A DNA stretch of 64,000 nucleotides from contig NZ_AP025515.1 of NCBI RefSeq assembly GCF_024347655.1, positions 620,001-684,000 on the forward strand. The letters are read 5' to 3'. The notes beneath the pieces are model-generated. The model had not been told where the DNA came from, made no database searches, and worked only from the letters and a program-made list of their open reading frames with translations. Source of the stretch: Vibrio toranzoniae (GTDB taxonomy: Bacteria > Pseudomonadota > Gammaproteobacteria > Enterobacterales > Vibrionaceae). Each line of letters begins with the position of its first letter. Position 1 is the stretch's first letter. Positions 41,931-51,088 of the stretch are shown piece by piece. Both the position numbers and the translations under genes were made by a program.

Positions 41931-43358
41931 ATGAGCACCCTAGCAAATCAAGCTACGAATACCAGTAGTAATTCTAATAATAAGAATAGTAGTAGCGACT
42001 ATAAAAAAATCCTTAGTACCATGAAAGGTCACCTGCTTTTCGGTACATCACACATGCTGCCTTTTATCGTAGCCGGTGGTGTTCTGTTGGCTTTAGCGGT
42101 AATGGCGTCGGGTAAAGGTGCGGTTCCAGCAGACGGCTTACTGGCAGACATCTCTAACATCGGTATTAAGGGCCTTGTTCTTTTCCCAATCATTCTTGGC
42201 GGCTTTATTGGTTACTCAATTGCAGATAAACCAGCACTAGCGCCAGCGATGATCTCTTCTGGCATCATGGCTGATATGGGCGGCGGCTTCCTTGGCTGTA
42301 TCGTGGCAGGCTTTATCGCCGGTGGTGTGGTACTTCAACTTAAGAAGATCCCGCTGTCTACCAACATGACCGCGCTGGGTGCTTACTTCATCTACCCGCT
42401 TCTAGGCACATTAATCTCTGCAGGTATTGTACTGTGGGGCATCGGCGAGCCAATCAAACTGTTCATGTCTTCAATGAACGAGTTCCTAGCTTCAATGGCT
42501 GGCGCGTCTAAGATGGTTCTGGGCACAATCCTTGGCGGTATGACGGCATTTGATATGGGCGGCCCTATCAACAAAGTGGCAACTCTATTTGCTCAAACTC
42601 AAGTAGATACACAACCATGGCTAATGGGCGGTGTTGGCATCGCGATTTGTACACCACCTCTAGGTATGGCACTGGCAACTTTCCTATTCAAAAATAAGTT
42701 CTCTAAACAAGAACAAGAAGCAGGTAAAGCGGCTGCAATCATGGGTTCTATCGGTATCTCGGAAGGTGCTATCCCATTCGCAGCAAACGACCCAATGCGT
42801 GTACTTCCTTCAATCGTTGCCGGTGGTATCGTGGGTTGTGTATTTGGCTTCATGACAGACGTTCTACTACACGCACCATGGGGTGGCCTAATCACAGCAC
42901 CTGTATCAAGCAACATTCCAATGTATGTGGTCGGTATTGCGCTTGGCTCGCTAACCACAGCGGTTATCGTTGGCTTCTGGAAACCAGTCGCAGTAGAAAC
43001 AGAAGAAGACATGGTTGAAGCAGCGCCAGTTCAAGCTCAAACAGCACCTGTAGCTGGCGAAGGCGAATACGACATCGTAGCAGTAACATGTTGCCCTTCT
43101 GGTGTTGCACACACCTTCATGGCAGCAAAAGCACTAGAGAAAGCAGGTGCGGCAGCTGGTCTGAAAATTAAGGTAGAAACACAAGGTCAAAACGGTATTC
43201 AGAACCGCATCACCGACCTAGATGTAGCGAACGCGAAACTGGTTATCTTGGCTCACGATATTCAAGTGAAAGACGCTCACCGCTTTGCAAACGCGAACGT
43301 GATTGAATGCTCTACTAAGGAAGCGATGAAGAAAGCCGCAGACATGGTGACTATTTAA
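41931..43358 (+). CDS. PTS fructose-family EIIC-EIIB permease
   Basis: A 475-aa permease: an Asn/Ser-rich N-terminal tail (residues 8-25), a IIC membrane domain (HLLFGTSHMLPFIVAGGVLL onward) and a C-terminal EIIB domain with Cys C388 in VTCCPSGVAHTFMAAKALEKA. The IIC core (MTAFDMGGPINKVATLFAQ; TQPWLMGGVGIAICTPPLG) is almost identical to that of the permease at 33465. Operon with the EIIA gene just upstream. The sugar is a fructose/mannose-type hexose, not fixed by sequence. Confidence 0.93.
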   Translation: MSTLANQATNTSSNSNNKNSSSDYKKILSTMKGHLLFGTSHMLPFIVAGGVLLALAVMASGKGAVPADGLLADISNIGIKGLVLFPIILGGFIGYSIADKPALAPAMISSGIMADMGGGFLGCIVAGFIAGGVVLQLKKIPLSTNMTALGAYFIYPLLGTLISAGIVLWGIGEPIKLFMSSMNEFLASMAGASKMVLGTILGGMTAFDMGGPINKVATLFAQTQVDTQPWLMGGVGIAICTPPLGMALATFLFKNKFSKQEQEAGKAAAIMGSIGISEGAIPFAANDPMRVLPSIVAGGIVGCVFGFMTDVLLHAPWGGLITAPVSSNIPMYVVGIALGSLTTAVIVGFWKPVAVETEEDMVEAAPVQAQTAPVAGEGEYDIVAVTCCPSGVAHTFMAAKALEKAGAAAGLKIKVETQGQNGIQNRITDLDVANAKLVILAHDIQVKDAHRFANANVIECSTKEAMKKAADMVTI

Positions 43359-43452
43359 AACGTAAAGCCAACGGCAACGGAAGGCTAACTCGAAGAATCA
43401 ATAAGTTAGTGATTGCTCTCTATTGATAAAGTAACTACCCCCTACTAAGAAA

Positions 43453-43490
43453 AATCCCAATTCGTTGACTAGACGAATGGGGATTTTTTA
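43453..43490. terminator. Terminator after the EIIBC gene
   Basis: AATCCCAATTCGT / ACGAATGGGGATT is a 13-bp stem with one mismatch and a 7-base loop, followed by TTTT. Confidence 0.85.
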
Positions 43491-43566
43491 TTCTTAGTTA
43501 GACCAACAGCATCCTTCTCGATACAAGTCATATTTCCCCCTGTCGCCTAGATAAAAAAGTAATCGG

Positions 43567-45093
43567 TTATGTTGTTAAACACGGTTCTATTTCAGAGGTG
43601 AGGCTTTCTTTTAACTGTTTGGATGGCATCGGATAGCCAAGATAATAACCTTGGGCTTGTTCGCAATTTAACGTTTTTAAAATTGACAGTTGTTGGGCAT
43701 TTTCAACCCCTTCAGCCACCACTTGAATGCCAAAACCTCGAGCGATGTCAATGATCCCAGACGTTATAGCTCTAGAGCGATAATCATCTTCTAATCCATT
43801 GATGTAACTGCGGTCGACTTTAATTTCATCAACATCCAACTTGCTAAATATACCAAAAGAAGTGTAACCAACACCAAAGTCATCTATCGAAAAAGAGACC
43901 CCATGTTTTTTTAATTTTTGAACAGCGATTGCACACTGATCCACATCTTTCAAAATAGCGGTCTCAGTGATTTCAAGACAAAGTAAGCGAGCGAACTCGG
44001 GATCCCTGCGTAGATAATTATCCAGATAGTCCATGTCATCCACGCTATTTAACTCTATCGCTGAAATATTGACCGAAACACTATTAAGCACACTCCCTAG
44101 CAAGCTACAGGCTCTCAGTTGTGACGCAGTTTTTTCTAGAACTAACGTGGTCAAATCACGACAAAAATGATTCTCTTCGGCTAACGCGACAAAGATATCA
44201 GGTGAAACGACACCATAGCGTTCATGCGTCCAACGAGACAACACTTCAACGCCAGCGACGGAGTTACTTCCAATGTCGTATTTTGGCTGAAACACAATAT
44301 CAATCGCTTTATCATCAATCGCTTTACGTAACTCTTGCACCATTTCTTGACGCTGACGTTCAATTTCAGTGAGTTTGGGGTTATGAAATTCAATCGTATT
44401 TTTACTTTTCTTTGCTTCAGTTAAAGCATGGGTCGCAGATGCCATGAGCTGCTTCGCATTATTACCATCCGACGGAAATAGCGCGGCGCCAATACAACAA
44501 GTGGCGTTGGTATTATAACGATAAGCACACTGGTTAAATCTACGATGTACGAGAGAAATGTAGGATTCAATAGCTTCTTTATCATTAAGTTTGACTAAAC
44601 ACGCAAAACCATCGGAGTGTACCCGTGATGAAAGAGGTTGATGCTCTACTGGAAGTTCAATAGATCGTGCGATGTCTTTTAAAAATGAATGAGTACTTTC
44701 GAACCCAATCTGATCAGCGACAGATTTGAAGTTATCAATATCAAGTAAAAAAAGGACATACTGGCCACTAGCTTGAGATTTGTTCAGTCTTTTGTTTAAG
44801 TATCGATAAAAAACTGATGGGCTGTGAAGCCCGGTTACACTATCAAGGTCGTTAGCGCTCTCTAAATCTCGATTATTTTTCCGAACCATTATCCATAATA
44901 AGGTAGAGGTTAAAATGATAAAGATCAGACCTTTGATTGTCTGTGCTAAGGCATGTTCTTGTAAGTCACTTGATAATGACTCAACCGCGAGATCAGAGAA
45001 TAAAACCCATAAAAATGAAATTATTAAGTAACTGAGGACTATATATACCGGCTGTTGTTTAACCTTACTCATCGTTAACTGCTGTCTCTCCAT
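43567..45093 (-). CDS. c-di-GMP phosphodiesterase with degenerate GGDEF and active-looking EAL
   Basis: A 508-aa inner-membrane protein. Two membrane segments (about residues 16-33 and 53-70) flank a short periplasmic loop. The GGDEF domain is degenerate: the signature is HSDGF (159-163), so it should not make c-di-GMP. The EAL domain has EVL at 283-285 (a common active variant), EITETAI, DDFGVGYTSF, KVDRSYI and VAEGVE, all expected for an active phosphodiesterase. It should lower c-di-GMP. The start could be an internal ATG at codon 8. It lies next to a cyclase gene on the same strand. Confidence 0.92.
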   Translation of the reverse strand: MERQQLTMSKVKQQPVYIVLSYLIISFLWVLFSDLAVESLSSDLQEHALAQTIKGLIFIILTSTLLWIMVRKNNRDLESANDLDSVTGLHSPSVFYRYLNKRLNKSQASGQYVLFLLDIDNFKSVADQIGFESTHSFLKDIARSIELPVEHQPLSSRVHSDGFACLVKLNDKEAIESYISLVHRRFNQCAYRYNTNATCCIGAALFPSDGNNAKQLMASATHALTEAKKSKNTIEFHNPKLTEIERQRQEMVQELRKAIDDKAIDIVFQPKYDIGSNSVAGVEVLSRWTHERYGVVSPDIFVALAEENHFCRDLTTLVLEKTASQLRACSLLGSVLNSVSVNISAIELNSVDDMDYLDNYLRRDPEFARLLCLEITETAILKDVDQCAIAVQKLKKHGVSFSIDDFGVGYTSFGIFSKLDVDEIKVDRSYINGLEDDYRSRAITSGIIDIARGFGIQVVAEGVENAQQLSILKTLNCEQAQGYYLGYPMPSKQLKESLTSEIEPCLTT

Positions 45094-45286
45094 CTAATGT
45101 GTCATGATTTATGTGTTAAAAACTGCTCATAACGTAAATCGCAATCTACCGTTCGCGCTTTTATTTTAACCTTAGTTTGTCAATTTACATCATCGCTCTA
45201 CGCGACAAAATCTTTCAGGGTTAAACATGTTAAGAACGACTTGTGTGAATATTAGACTCTCACTGAATACCAGCTCTTAAGTTAAA

Positions 45287-46489
45287 CTAGGAGTTACTTA
45301 CCGCTTTTGTTGATATCGAGTAATTTTCACATGATTCTTCAATCACAATCGTATTTCTTCCTTTGAGCTTTGCTTGATAAAGAGCTTTATCTGCCCGATC
45401 GACACAATCTTTCCACTTTTCATTTTCTGATAGTGAACTGATACCGAAACTTGATGTAACTTGCAGCGATGGATGCTCTTCAAGTCTAATCTGTCCAATG
45501 GCAGAGCGTAATTGTTCTGAAAGAGCTGCAGCTTGTTCAAGATTCGAGTCCGGTAACCAAATAAGAATTTCATCTCCTCCAAGTCTAAAAACCGTATTGG
45601 GTAAATCGACTATATTCAACACGGTTTTGGCTAAGGCTTTTATGGCGTCGTCACCAACAATATGCCCAAATTGATCGTTCACCTGTTTAAAGTTATCAAT
45701 GTCTAATAATACGATACTCACCGGCTGGTGATTAACTTGTGTATGGTGCCTTTGTACCGCTCTGTCTAGAGCACGACGATTCTGTAATGTCGTAAGAGGG
45801 TCTTGTTGTGAAAGACATTGAAGTGAATGTACGAGCCTAGCATTAATGAGCCAAAGCATTGAAAAGGACATGGAGACAATTAAAATAATGCTAAAAATAT
45901 ACGAGAATTCATTCAAGTAATTGCCACTGATAACACCATCGGTCTCTTCCAATGAGAAGTATGACTTTGTCGCTCGGAAGAACATGAAGAGACTATAAAT
46001 AATAAAGGTTAAAGCCATCATATTCACAGCTAAAGTGAGGTCTTTCTTTTTTCCATTAAGTATTACGGTGGCCGAACTTGCGGTTACAAAAGCCAAGTAA
46101 AGACTAATGGCAATGATACGACTTTTGATGGAAGGTTCGTAATAAGTAAAGTAAACAAAACTCACTAAAATCATGACTAAAGCTATGCGACTGTAACGGA
46201 CAACTTCAAGTGAGTGGTTACGAAAGATAGTCAGGCTATGCAATACCAAATGAAAGCCATAGGAAATCGTGACGTTGGCAATAATAATGCTGATGAAATC
46301 AGGAATAACGCCTCTCAGATTCAACATCGTTGTACCAAGCCCAATCACAAATATGGATAATGAAAAGAGGGAAAGACCGAGTACTTTCTTTTGCGCTGAC
46401 TGAAATAGTAACAAGCCGATACTAAAAGTTAGTGAGAAAACAATAAAAACGATACTTAGAGTTTTTATGTCTAACGGGAAAGGGGCCAT
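45287..46489 (-). CDS. Membrane diguanylate cyclase (GGDEF)
   Basis: A 400-aa protein with about seven membrane helices in the first 220 residues and a C-terminal GGDEF domain. The signature is RLGGDEILIW (GGDEI, 304-308), a mild variant with Ile at the last position. DIDNFKQVNDQFGH, DPLTTLQNRRAL and DKALYQAKLKGRN are normal, so it is probably an active cyclase. There is no RxxD inhibitory site just before the motif, so product inhibition may be absent. It lies 193 bases upstream of the phosphodiesterase gene on the same strand. Confidence 0.9.
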   Translation of the reverse strand: MAPFPLDIKTLSIVFIVFSLTFSIGLLLFQSAQKKVLGLSLFSLSIFVIGLGTTMLNLRGVIPDFISIIIANVTISYGFHLVLHSLTIFRNHSLEVVRYSRIALVMILVSFVYFTYYEPSIKSRIIAISLYLAFVTASSATVILNGKKKDLTLAVNMMALTFIIYSLFMFFRATKSYFSLEETDGVISGNYLNEFSYIFSIILIVSMSFSMLWLINARLVHSLQCLSQQDPLTTLQNRRALDRAVQRHHTQVNHQPVSIVLLDIDNFKQVNDQFGHIVGDDAIKALAKTVLNIVDLPNTVFRLGGDEILIWLPDSNLEQAAALSEQLRSAIGQIRLEEHPSLQVTSSFGISSLSENEKWKDCVDRADKALYQAKLKGRNTIVIEESCENYSISTKAVSNS

Positions 46490-46904
46490 ATTTTTCCTTA
46501 AATATGATAGAATTTCATACCATTTTAACTTTACTGAGCATGGTATAATTTACTATCTTCCTACTCTCATTTGATTTTAGGTAATCAGGCCTGATTCGCA
46601 TAAATGCACACATCCAAGCCTTAAATTCAGCGATTAATCATAACAAATTATAATGAAAATCACAGCTTCCATCCATTTGATCGCATCTAGCCAATTTGAT
46701 TCGATAAAATTGAGTAGCAAGCCTGCTTCTTTCATCTGCTCCTCCGCCTTTTTAGCTCATTGATTCTGTGTTCATTCACCAACCGCAGGTCCAGTTTACC
46801 AACGAACTGTCATAATACTTTGCAAAGAGTCAGCCATCTCCATCTAAAGAAAATGTGTCGCTATTTAATCTTGTAATAAAGCGCTCATTAAACTAATGCT
46901 CTAG
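46490..46904. other. Intergenic region left of the MITE-like element
   Basis: About 410 AT-rich bases upstream of the GGDEF gene. I looked for a c-di-GMP riboswitch on the minus strand and saw no conserved GEMM core. No open frame is convincing. Confidence 0.4.
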
Positions 46905-47166
46905 GGCGTGTTGATCTTTCGAGCTGATTTTTGCGGCGAGTTACTGGGTATTTATACAAGGCAGAGGCGTCGATGTGTAGCTAGCCTACATGAGAAGCCG
47001 ATAACGTAGTAGAAATGACCAGCAAACGCTGCCCGAAGGGTTCGACTAAAAGCGTTTTACTCTTTGTTGAGGGAGATTTGCTTAGAATGACTAGGCTACT
47101 TCCCCCTCGCCGCGATTAAAACGCTTTTATCTCGAACAAAATTCAACCACGAAAGGTCAACACGCC
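46905..47166. mobile_element. 262-bp MITE-like non-autonomous element
   Basis: Terminal inverted repeats of 17 bp (GGCGTGTTGATCTTTCG at 46905-46921; complement at 47150-47166) agree at 16 of 17. The element is flanked by CTAG on both sides (46901-46904 and 47167-47170), which looks like a target duplication. There is no coding frame inside. An inner inverted repeat (TAAAAGCGTTTTA near 47047, TAAAACGCTTTTA near 47117) adds a nested hairpin. CTAG fits the YTAR targets of IS5-type elements; a TA target of the IS630 type is also possible. It lies 13 bases after the oppA-like stop. Confidence 0.8.
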
Positions 47167-47179
47167 CTAGTCATGCTAA

Positions 47180-48805
47180 TTACTCTTTGATGTAAAGATC
47201 CTTAGAATAGATTCGCCCTTCTACATTGTTCTTCGCAAAACCACCGACACTTGGTCGCACTAGGCGAGCCTGCATGTAGTAATAAATTGGCGCGATAGGC
47301 ATATCTTCTGCTAGTAACTGCTCCGCTTGGTCATAGAAACCTTGGCGATCTTGCTCATTGGTTGCGGCTAATGCGTTGTCCATTGCAGAGTCGTACTTGT
47401 CGTTGTTGTAACGAGCAAAGTTCCCAGAAGAATCCGAGCGCAATAGGCTCAAGAAAGTCGACGCTTCATTATAGTCGCCACACCAAGAGGCGCGCATCAC
47501 ATCAAAATCACCTTGACGACGGGATACTAGGTAAGACTTCCACTCTTGGTTTTCCAACTCAACTTGTGCGCCTAAATTGCCTTTCAGCATCGACGCAATC
47601 GCCACCGCAATCGACTTGTTCGATTCACTGGTGTTATAAAGCAATTTGAAATCCAATGGCTTAGATGCATCGTAGCCCGCTTCTTTCAATAGCTCTTTCG
47701 CCTTTTGGTCGCGTTCCTTTTGAGTCCATTCACTGTATTCAGGCTGAGTGGCATCAAAACCTGCCGTGTACTCATGGGCAAAGGTATAAGCCGGAAGGTT
47801 GCCTACCTGAGTGACGCCATTCGTGATCACATCACGCATCATCGAATAAGACACAGCTTTACGCACTCGCGCATCATCAAACGGAGCTCGTGTAGTATTG
47901 AACGCATAGTAATAAGTGCACAGCAAAGGCACCGCGGTAAACGCATCTTGGTATTTGGTTTTAAGTTGCTGAGCCATATGTGTCGGCACATCAGACGTGA
48001 TATCAACCTCGCCCACGGCATAACGGTTGATCGAGGCATTCTGATTCTCAAACGGAATGTAAGTCACTTCGGTTAAATGCGTATTTGCACTGTTCCAATA
48101 TTTCGGGTTCTTCTTTAGCTCAATTCGCTCATTCACCACCCACTCGTCTAAAACAAATGCTCCATTCCCCACAAACTGCTTAGGATCGTTCCATGGCTTG
48201 TCGCTGCTCTCTAACGTTATCTTATGAACGGGCATCATGGATGTGTGGCCCGTCATCGCCACAAAGTAAGGCACTTTGCTATCCAGTTCGAACTTAACCG
48301 TGTGCTTGTCAACGGCAGAGATACCTAACTCTTCAACAGGCTTCTGGCCTTCGGCTACGTCTGCAATGTTGTTGATTTGGGTGAGCTTGAGATACCACAC
48401 ATTCGGTGATGCGAGTTTCGGGTCGACCGCACGTCTTATCGCATACACGAAATCATCGGCTGTCACCGGATCGCCATTCGACCATTGCGCGTCTTTACGC
48501 AGGTGGAATACAAACGTCTGGTTATCTTCGGTTTCCCAAGACTGTGCAACGCCTGGGGTAATGTTGCCATCACGATCTTGAATCACTAAACCTTCAAATA
48601 GATCGCGGAGAATGTGCATTTCAGGCAAGCCTTCTGCTTTTGCAGGATCGAGTGTCGCCGCTTCTGCATCGTTGGCACGCACCAAATGTTGATCTTTCGC
48701 CAGAGAAGTTTCAGCAGGCAATGTTTCAGCAACGGCAGTTACTGAGATAAAAGGGGTCAATAAAGATGAAATGAGTAAAGCCGTTGAATGTTTCTTAAAA
48801 TCCAT
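47180..48805 (-). CDS. Oligopeptide-binding protein, OppA/MppA-like
   Basis: A 541-aa periplasmic binding protein of the peptide ABC class. It has a signal peptide (to about residue 27, AVAETLPAE) and the family pattern LVRANDAEAATLDPAKAEGLPEMHILRDLFEGL. Then come SWETEDNQTFVFHLRKDAQWSNGDPVTADDFVYAIRR and a ligand domain with WCGDYNEASTFLSLLRS. No permease or ATPase is adjacent, so it may use a separately encoded Opp system, as MppA does in E. coli. It is divergent from an MpaA-like amidase, which favours murein peptides as ligand. Its 3' end abuts the MITE-like element. Confidence 0.9.
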   Translation of the reverse strand: MDFKKHSTALLISSLLTPFISVTAVAETLPAETSLAKDQHLVRANDAEAATLDPAKAEGLPEMHILRDLFEGLVIQDRDGNITPGVAQSWETEDNQTFVFHLRKDAQWSNGDPVTADDFVYAIRRAVDPKLASPNVWYLKLTQINNIADVAEGQKPVEELGISAVDKHTVKFELDSKVPYFVAMTGHTSMMPVHKITLESSDKPWNDPKQFVGNGAFVLDEWVVNERIELKKNPKYWNSANTHLTEVTYIPFENQNASINRYAVGEVDITSDVPTHMAQQLKTKYQDAFTAVPLLCTYYYAFNTTRAPFDDARVRKAVSYSMMRDVITNGVTQVGNLPAYTFAHEYTAGFDATQPEYSEWTQKERDQKAKELLKEAGYDASKPLDFKLLYNTSESNKSIAVAIASMLKGNLGAQVELENQEWKSYLVSRRQGDFDVMRASWCGDYNEASTFLSLLRSDSSGNFARYNNDKYDSAMDNALAATNEQDRQGFYDQAEQLLAEDMPIAPIYYYMQARLVRPSVGGFAKNNVEGRIYSKDLYIKE

Positions 48806-48979
48806 GTTTTTTTGCTCTCCTAGCCTATCTTTGAAGCAAGTAATAAAGTTAACAATGCGACGGTTGACGAGTTTTGACGCTATGGTTTATTTAAAGGAGT
48901 TCATCTAGTGGGGCTTAGATAATGATTAATATAGCCAATAGTGAATACTTGATAGTACTTGATCAATCAGGAGATAAAG

Positions 48980-49687
48980 GTGAGTTTAATTCCAAGAACG
49001 GAAAGAGCTGCATTTTCAATAAAGCCGCTGTCATATGGAAAATCGGTCTTAGGCGCACCCTTGCTCTATTTCCCTGCGCAAGTAGAAAGCGAGTCTCGCG
49101 GGCTGATTTTAGCGGGCACACACGGCGATGAAACCGCTTCAATCGCAGGCTTGTCATGCGCGTTAAGAAGCTTGCCAGCCGCCAGCTTGCGACACGATGT
49201 GATCTTGTCGATGAATCCAGACGGTAATCAGTTAGGCACTCGCGCCAACGCCAATCAAGTCGATCTCAACCGCGCCTTTCCGACTCAAAACTGGACAGAA
49301 AATGGCACCGTTTACCGCTGGAGTTCTCACACTCCAATCAGAGATGTAAAAGTAAAAACGGGACAAGCCGACCAACTTGAACCTGAAGTGCAATCACTCA
49401 TCAACCTCATCGAACAGCGTAAGCCCAAATTCGTTATCTCGTTCCACGAACCTCTCGCCATGGTCGACGACCCAACCCAATCAGAACTCGCCACTTGGCT
49501 AGGCAAACAGTTCAACCTACCGCTCGTCGAAGACGTCGACTACGAAACCCCAGGCTCATTTGGCACATGGTGCCAAGAAAGAAACCTGCCATGTATTACC
49601 GTGGAACTACCGCCAGTGTCTGCGGATTTGACTATTGAGCAGTATTTGGATGCGTTTTTGGCTGTGTTGGGGTGTGAGGGGGGGTAG
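48980..49687 (+). CDS. mpaA: MpaA-like murein peptide amidase (M14 family)
   Basis: A 235-aa zinc carboxypeptidase-like enzyme. Zinc ligands are in GTHGDETAS (H48, E51) and a later His in VISFHEPLAM; NPDGNQLGTRANANQVDLNRAFP is the M14 substrate block and the catalytic Glu is in ITVELPP. It matches MpaA, which cleaves the gamma-D-Glu-diaminopimelate bond of murein tripeptide in the cytoplasm. I set the start at the GTG at 48980 with AGGAG 6 bases upstream; a longer frame would need a CTG. It is divergent from the MppA/OppA-like gene, a sensible import-and-cleave pair. Confidence 0.9.
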   Translation: MSLIPRTERAAFSIKPLSYGKSVLGAPLLYFPAQVESESRGLILAGTHGDETASIAGLSCALRSLPAASLRHDVILSMNPDGNQLGTRANANQVDLNRAFPTQNWTENGTVYRWSSHTPIRDVKVKTGQADQLEPEVQSLINLIEQRKPKFVISFHEPLAMVDDPTQSELATWLGKQFNLPLVEDVDYETPGSFGTWCQERNLPCITVELPPVSADLTIEQYLDAFLAVLGCEGG

Positions 49688-49900
49688 AAATATTTATTTC
49701 GGAATAATAATGACTCCGCAAATACGACTTAGATGAACGCAATCAACACAGGTCACAAAAACACCGCCACACGGTCAAACAGTAAACACAATAAACTATA
49801 CCTCGAAATAAGCACACAAGAACATTAAAACATATTGCTTATCAATCCCTTATGATTTATTTTGCAAACCAATTCATATGCAACATAATATAGGTTTTTT

Positions 49901-50638
49901 GTGAAAAAGCAGTTTTTATTGATTTCGATGCTAATGGCAGCATCAGCAAACGCAAGCTCTTCTCTTAATGCACCAGCACAAATGGACAACGGTTTTCCAT
50001 TACAAGTAACCCCAGTATTAAACCATGGTGTTACTCACTTTGGGACTAAGTTCAGCTCTGTTAGCGAGCTATGTTTTAAGGCTAGTTTTGAGTCAATAGA
50101 TACAGAGTGGGTAAATGTAAGCTTCATTGATAAAGAGGGTAATCATATTAGTGGGCTAAGTATGTATCCGATGTCAGACGAATATCAATGTACTTCATAC
50201 TTTGGCAGCTACGCATATTTACAAATGATCAAGAGCGGTACACTGGAGTTCAATGTTAAAGCTGCTGTGCCTGTCAATAATTTAGAATTTAAAGTTGTTG
50301 GCGAACCTGAGATTTCAGGAGAAATTGTAACTATTAGCGCCGAAGAAAACACCATGAATTCAGCCAATGGTACATACTTTACTCATATTGTTGAGCCAAA
50401 TACCGTCTATTCAGTAGAGATAATACAGAATCAAGCACTACACAACTCAATTGGTGACAAGTTTGGTAGTGTTGGCTTGTCCTATGAGAGCATTGATGGT
50501 GTTAAACGGCTTGTGGCAATTGAAGATAAACCAATATTCATTTCTACAAAAGGTGAAATGGATTTCTTCTTAGCTGACAATGACCAAGATAATACAGGCA
50601 AAGTTCTTGTAAACGTTAGACGAGTTAATATCGACTAA
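49901..50638 (+). CDS. Unknown secreted protein, AT-rich
   Basis: A 245-aa protein with a clear signal peptide (MKKQFLLISMLMAASANASS) and a mature part rich in beta-strand-like, Asn/Ser/Glu-containing segments. Two Cys occur near residues 59 and 96 and could form a disulfide. I recognise no family. The start is GTG with AGG upstream. Its coding sequence is more AT-rich than the neighbours and it is flanked by AT-rich spacer, so it may have been acquired. It is probably periplasmic or extracellular. Confidence 0.78.
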   Translation: MKKQFLLISMLMAASANASSSLNAPAQMDNGFPLQVTPVLNHGVTHFGTKFSSVSELCFKASFESIDTEWVNVSFIDKEGNHISGLSMYPMSDEYQCTSYFGSYAYLQMIKSGTLEFNVKAAVPVNNLEFKVVGEPEISGEIVTISAEENTMNSANGTYFTHIVEPNTVYSVEIIQNQALHNSIGDKFGSVGLSYESIDGVKRLVAIEDKPIFISTKGEMDFFLADNDQDNTGKVLVNVRRVNID

Positions 50639-50662
50639 ACGTAATTATCTCTAATACAATAA

Positions 50663-50695
50663 AAAATACGCCACTTTTATCGTGGCGTATTTTTA
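50663..50695. terminator. Bidirectional terminator
   Basis: A 12-bp perfect stem AAAATACGCCAC / GTGGCGTATTTT with a 7-base loop lies between the unknown secreted protein and the convergent SMR gene. Confidence 0.9.
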
Positions 50696-50743
50696 AATCA
50701 GTTAAATACTATTGTCACCAAACCGATATAAGTAACAATAGGC

Positions 50744-51088
50744 CTAATGACTCACCGAGCTCGAAAACAAATTAATAATCACCACACCAGCCAAAATCAA
50801 AGTGATACCGATGATCGCGAAGATATCGAGTTTTTGCCCGTAGACTAACCAAGACAGTGCTGCGACCAGCACTATCCCTGCTCTACACCAAATCGCATAC
50901 GCCACACCCAAAGACATAGTCTGCACTGTTAGAGACAGTAGGTAGAACGCACAGCCGTAGCCAACCAATACCGCAGCAGTGGCAGGTAAAGAAGTAAATT
51001 GCTGCGTTTTAGGTAATAAAGAAGTCGCGACAACTTCAAGCACGATGGCGAGAGAAAGCATCACTGGTGGTGGGAAAGATAAAAGCAT
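50744..51088 (-). CDS. Small multidrug resistance (SMR) family transporter
   Basis: A protein of about 114 aa with four membrane helices and the SMR pattern: a membrane Glu in SLAIVLEVVATSLLPKTQQF, the central YAIW followed by GIVLVAAL, and LILAGVVIINL at the end. SMR proteins are proton-coupled exporters of quaternary cations, polyamines or guanidinium. Here the usual Ser-Gly after YAIW is replaced by Cys-Arg (YAIWCRAGIV), which may affect substrate choice. Several in-frame ATGs exist (51118, 51088, 51064); 51088 gives the normal length but has no strong ribosome binding site. Confidence 0.88.
   Translation of the reverse strand: MLLSFPPPVMLSLAIVLEVVATSLLPKTQQFTSLPATAAVLVGYGCAFYLLSLTVQTMSLGVAYAIWCRAGIVLVAALSWLVYGQKLDIFAIIGITLILAGVVIINLFSSSVSH

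Noticed and set aside
46490..46900. c-di-GMP riboswitch upstream of the GGDEF gene
   Set aside because: The conserved GEMM core was searched for by eye on the minus strand and not found.
49732..49830. 31-codon plus-strand frame before the unknown secreted protein
   Set aside because: No ribosome binding site and composition typical of random AT-rich spacer.
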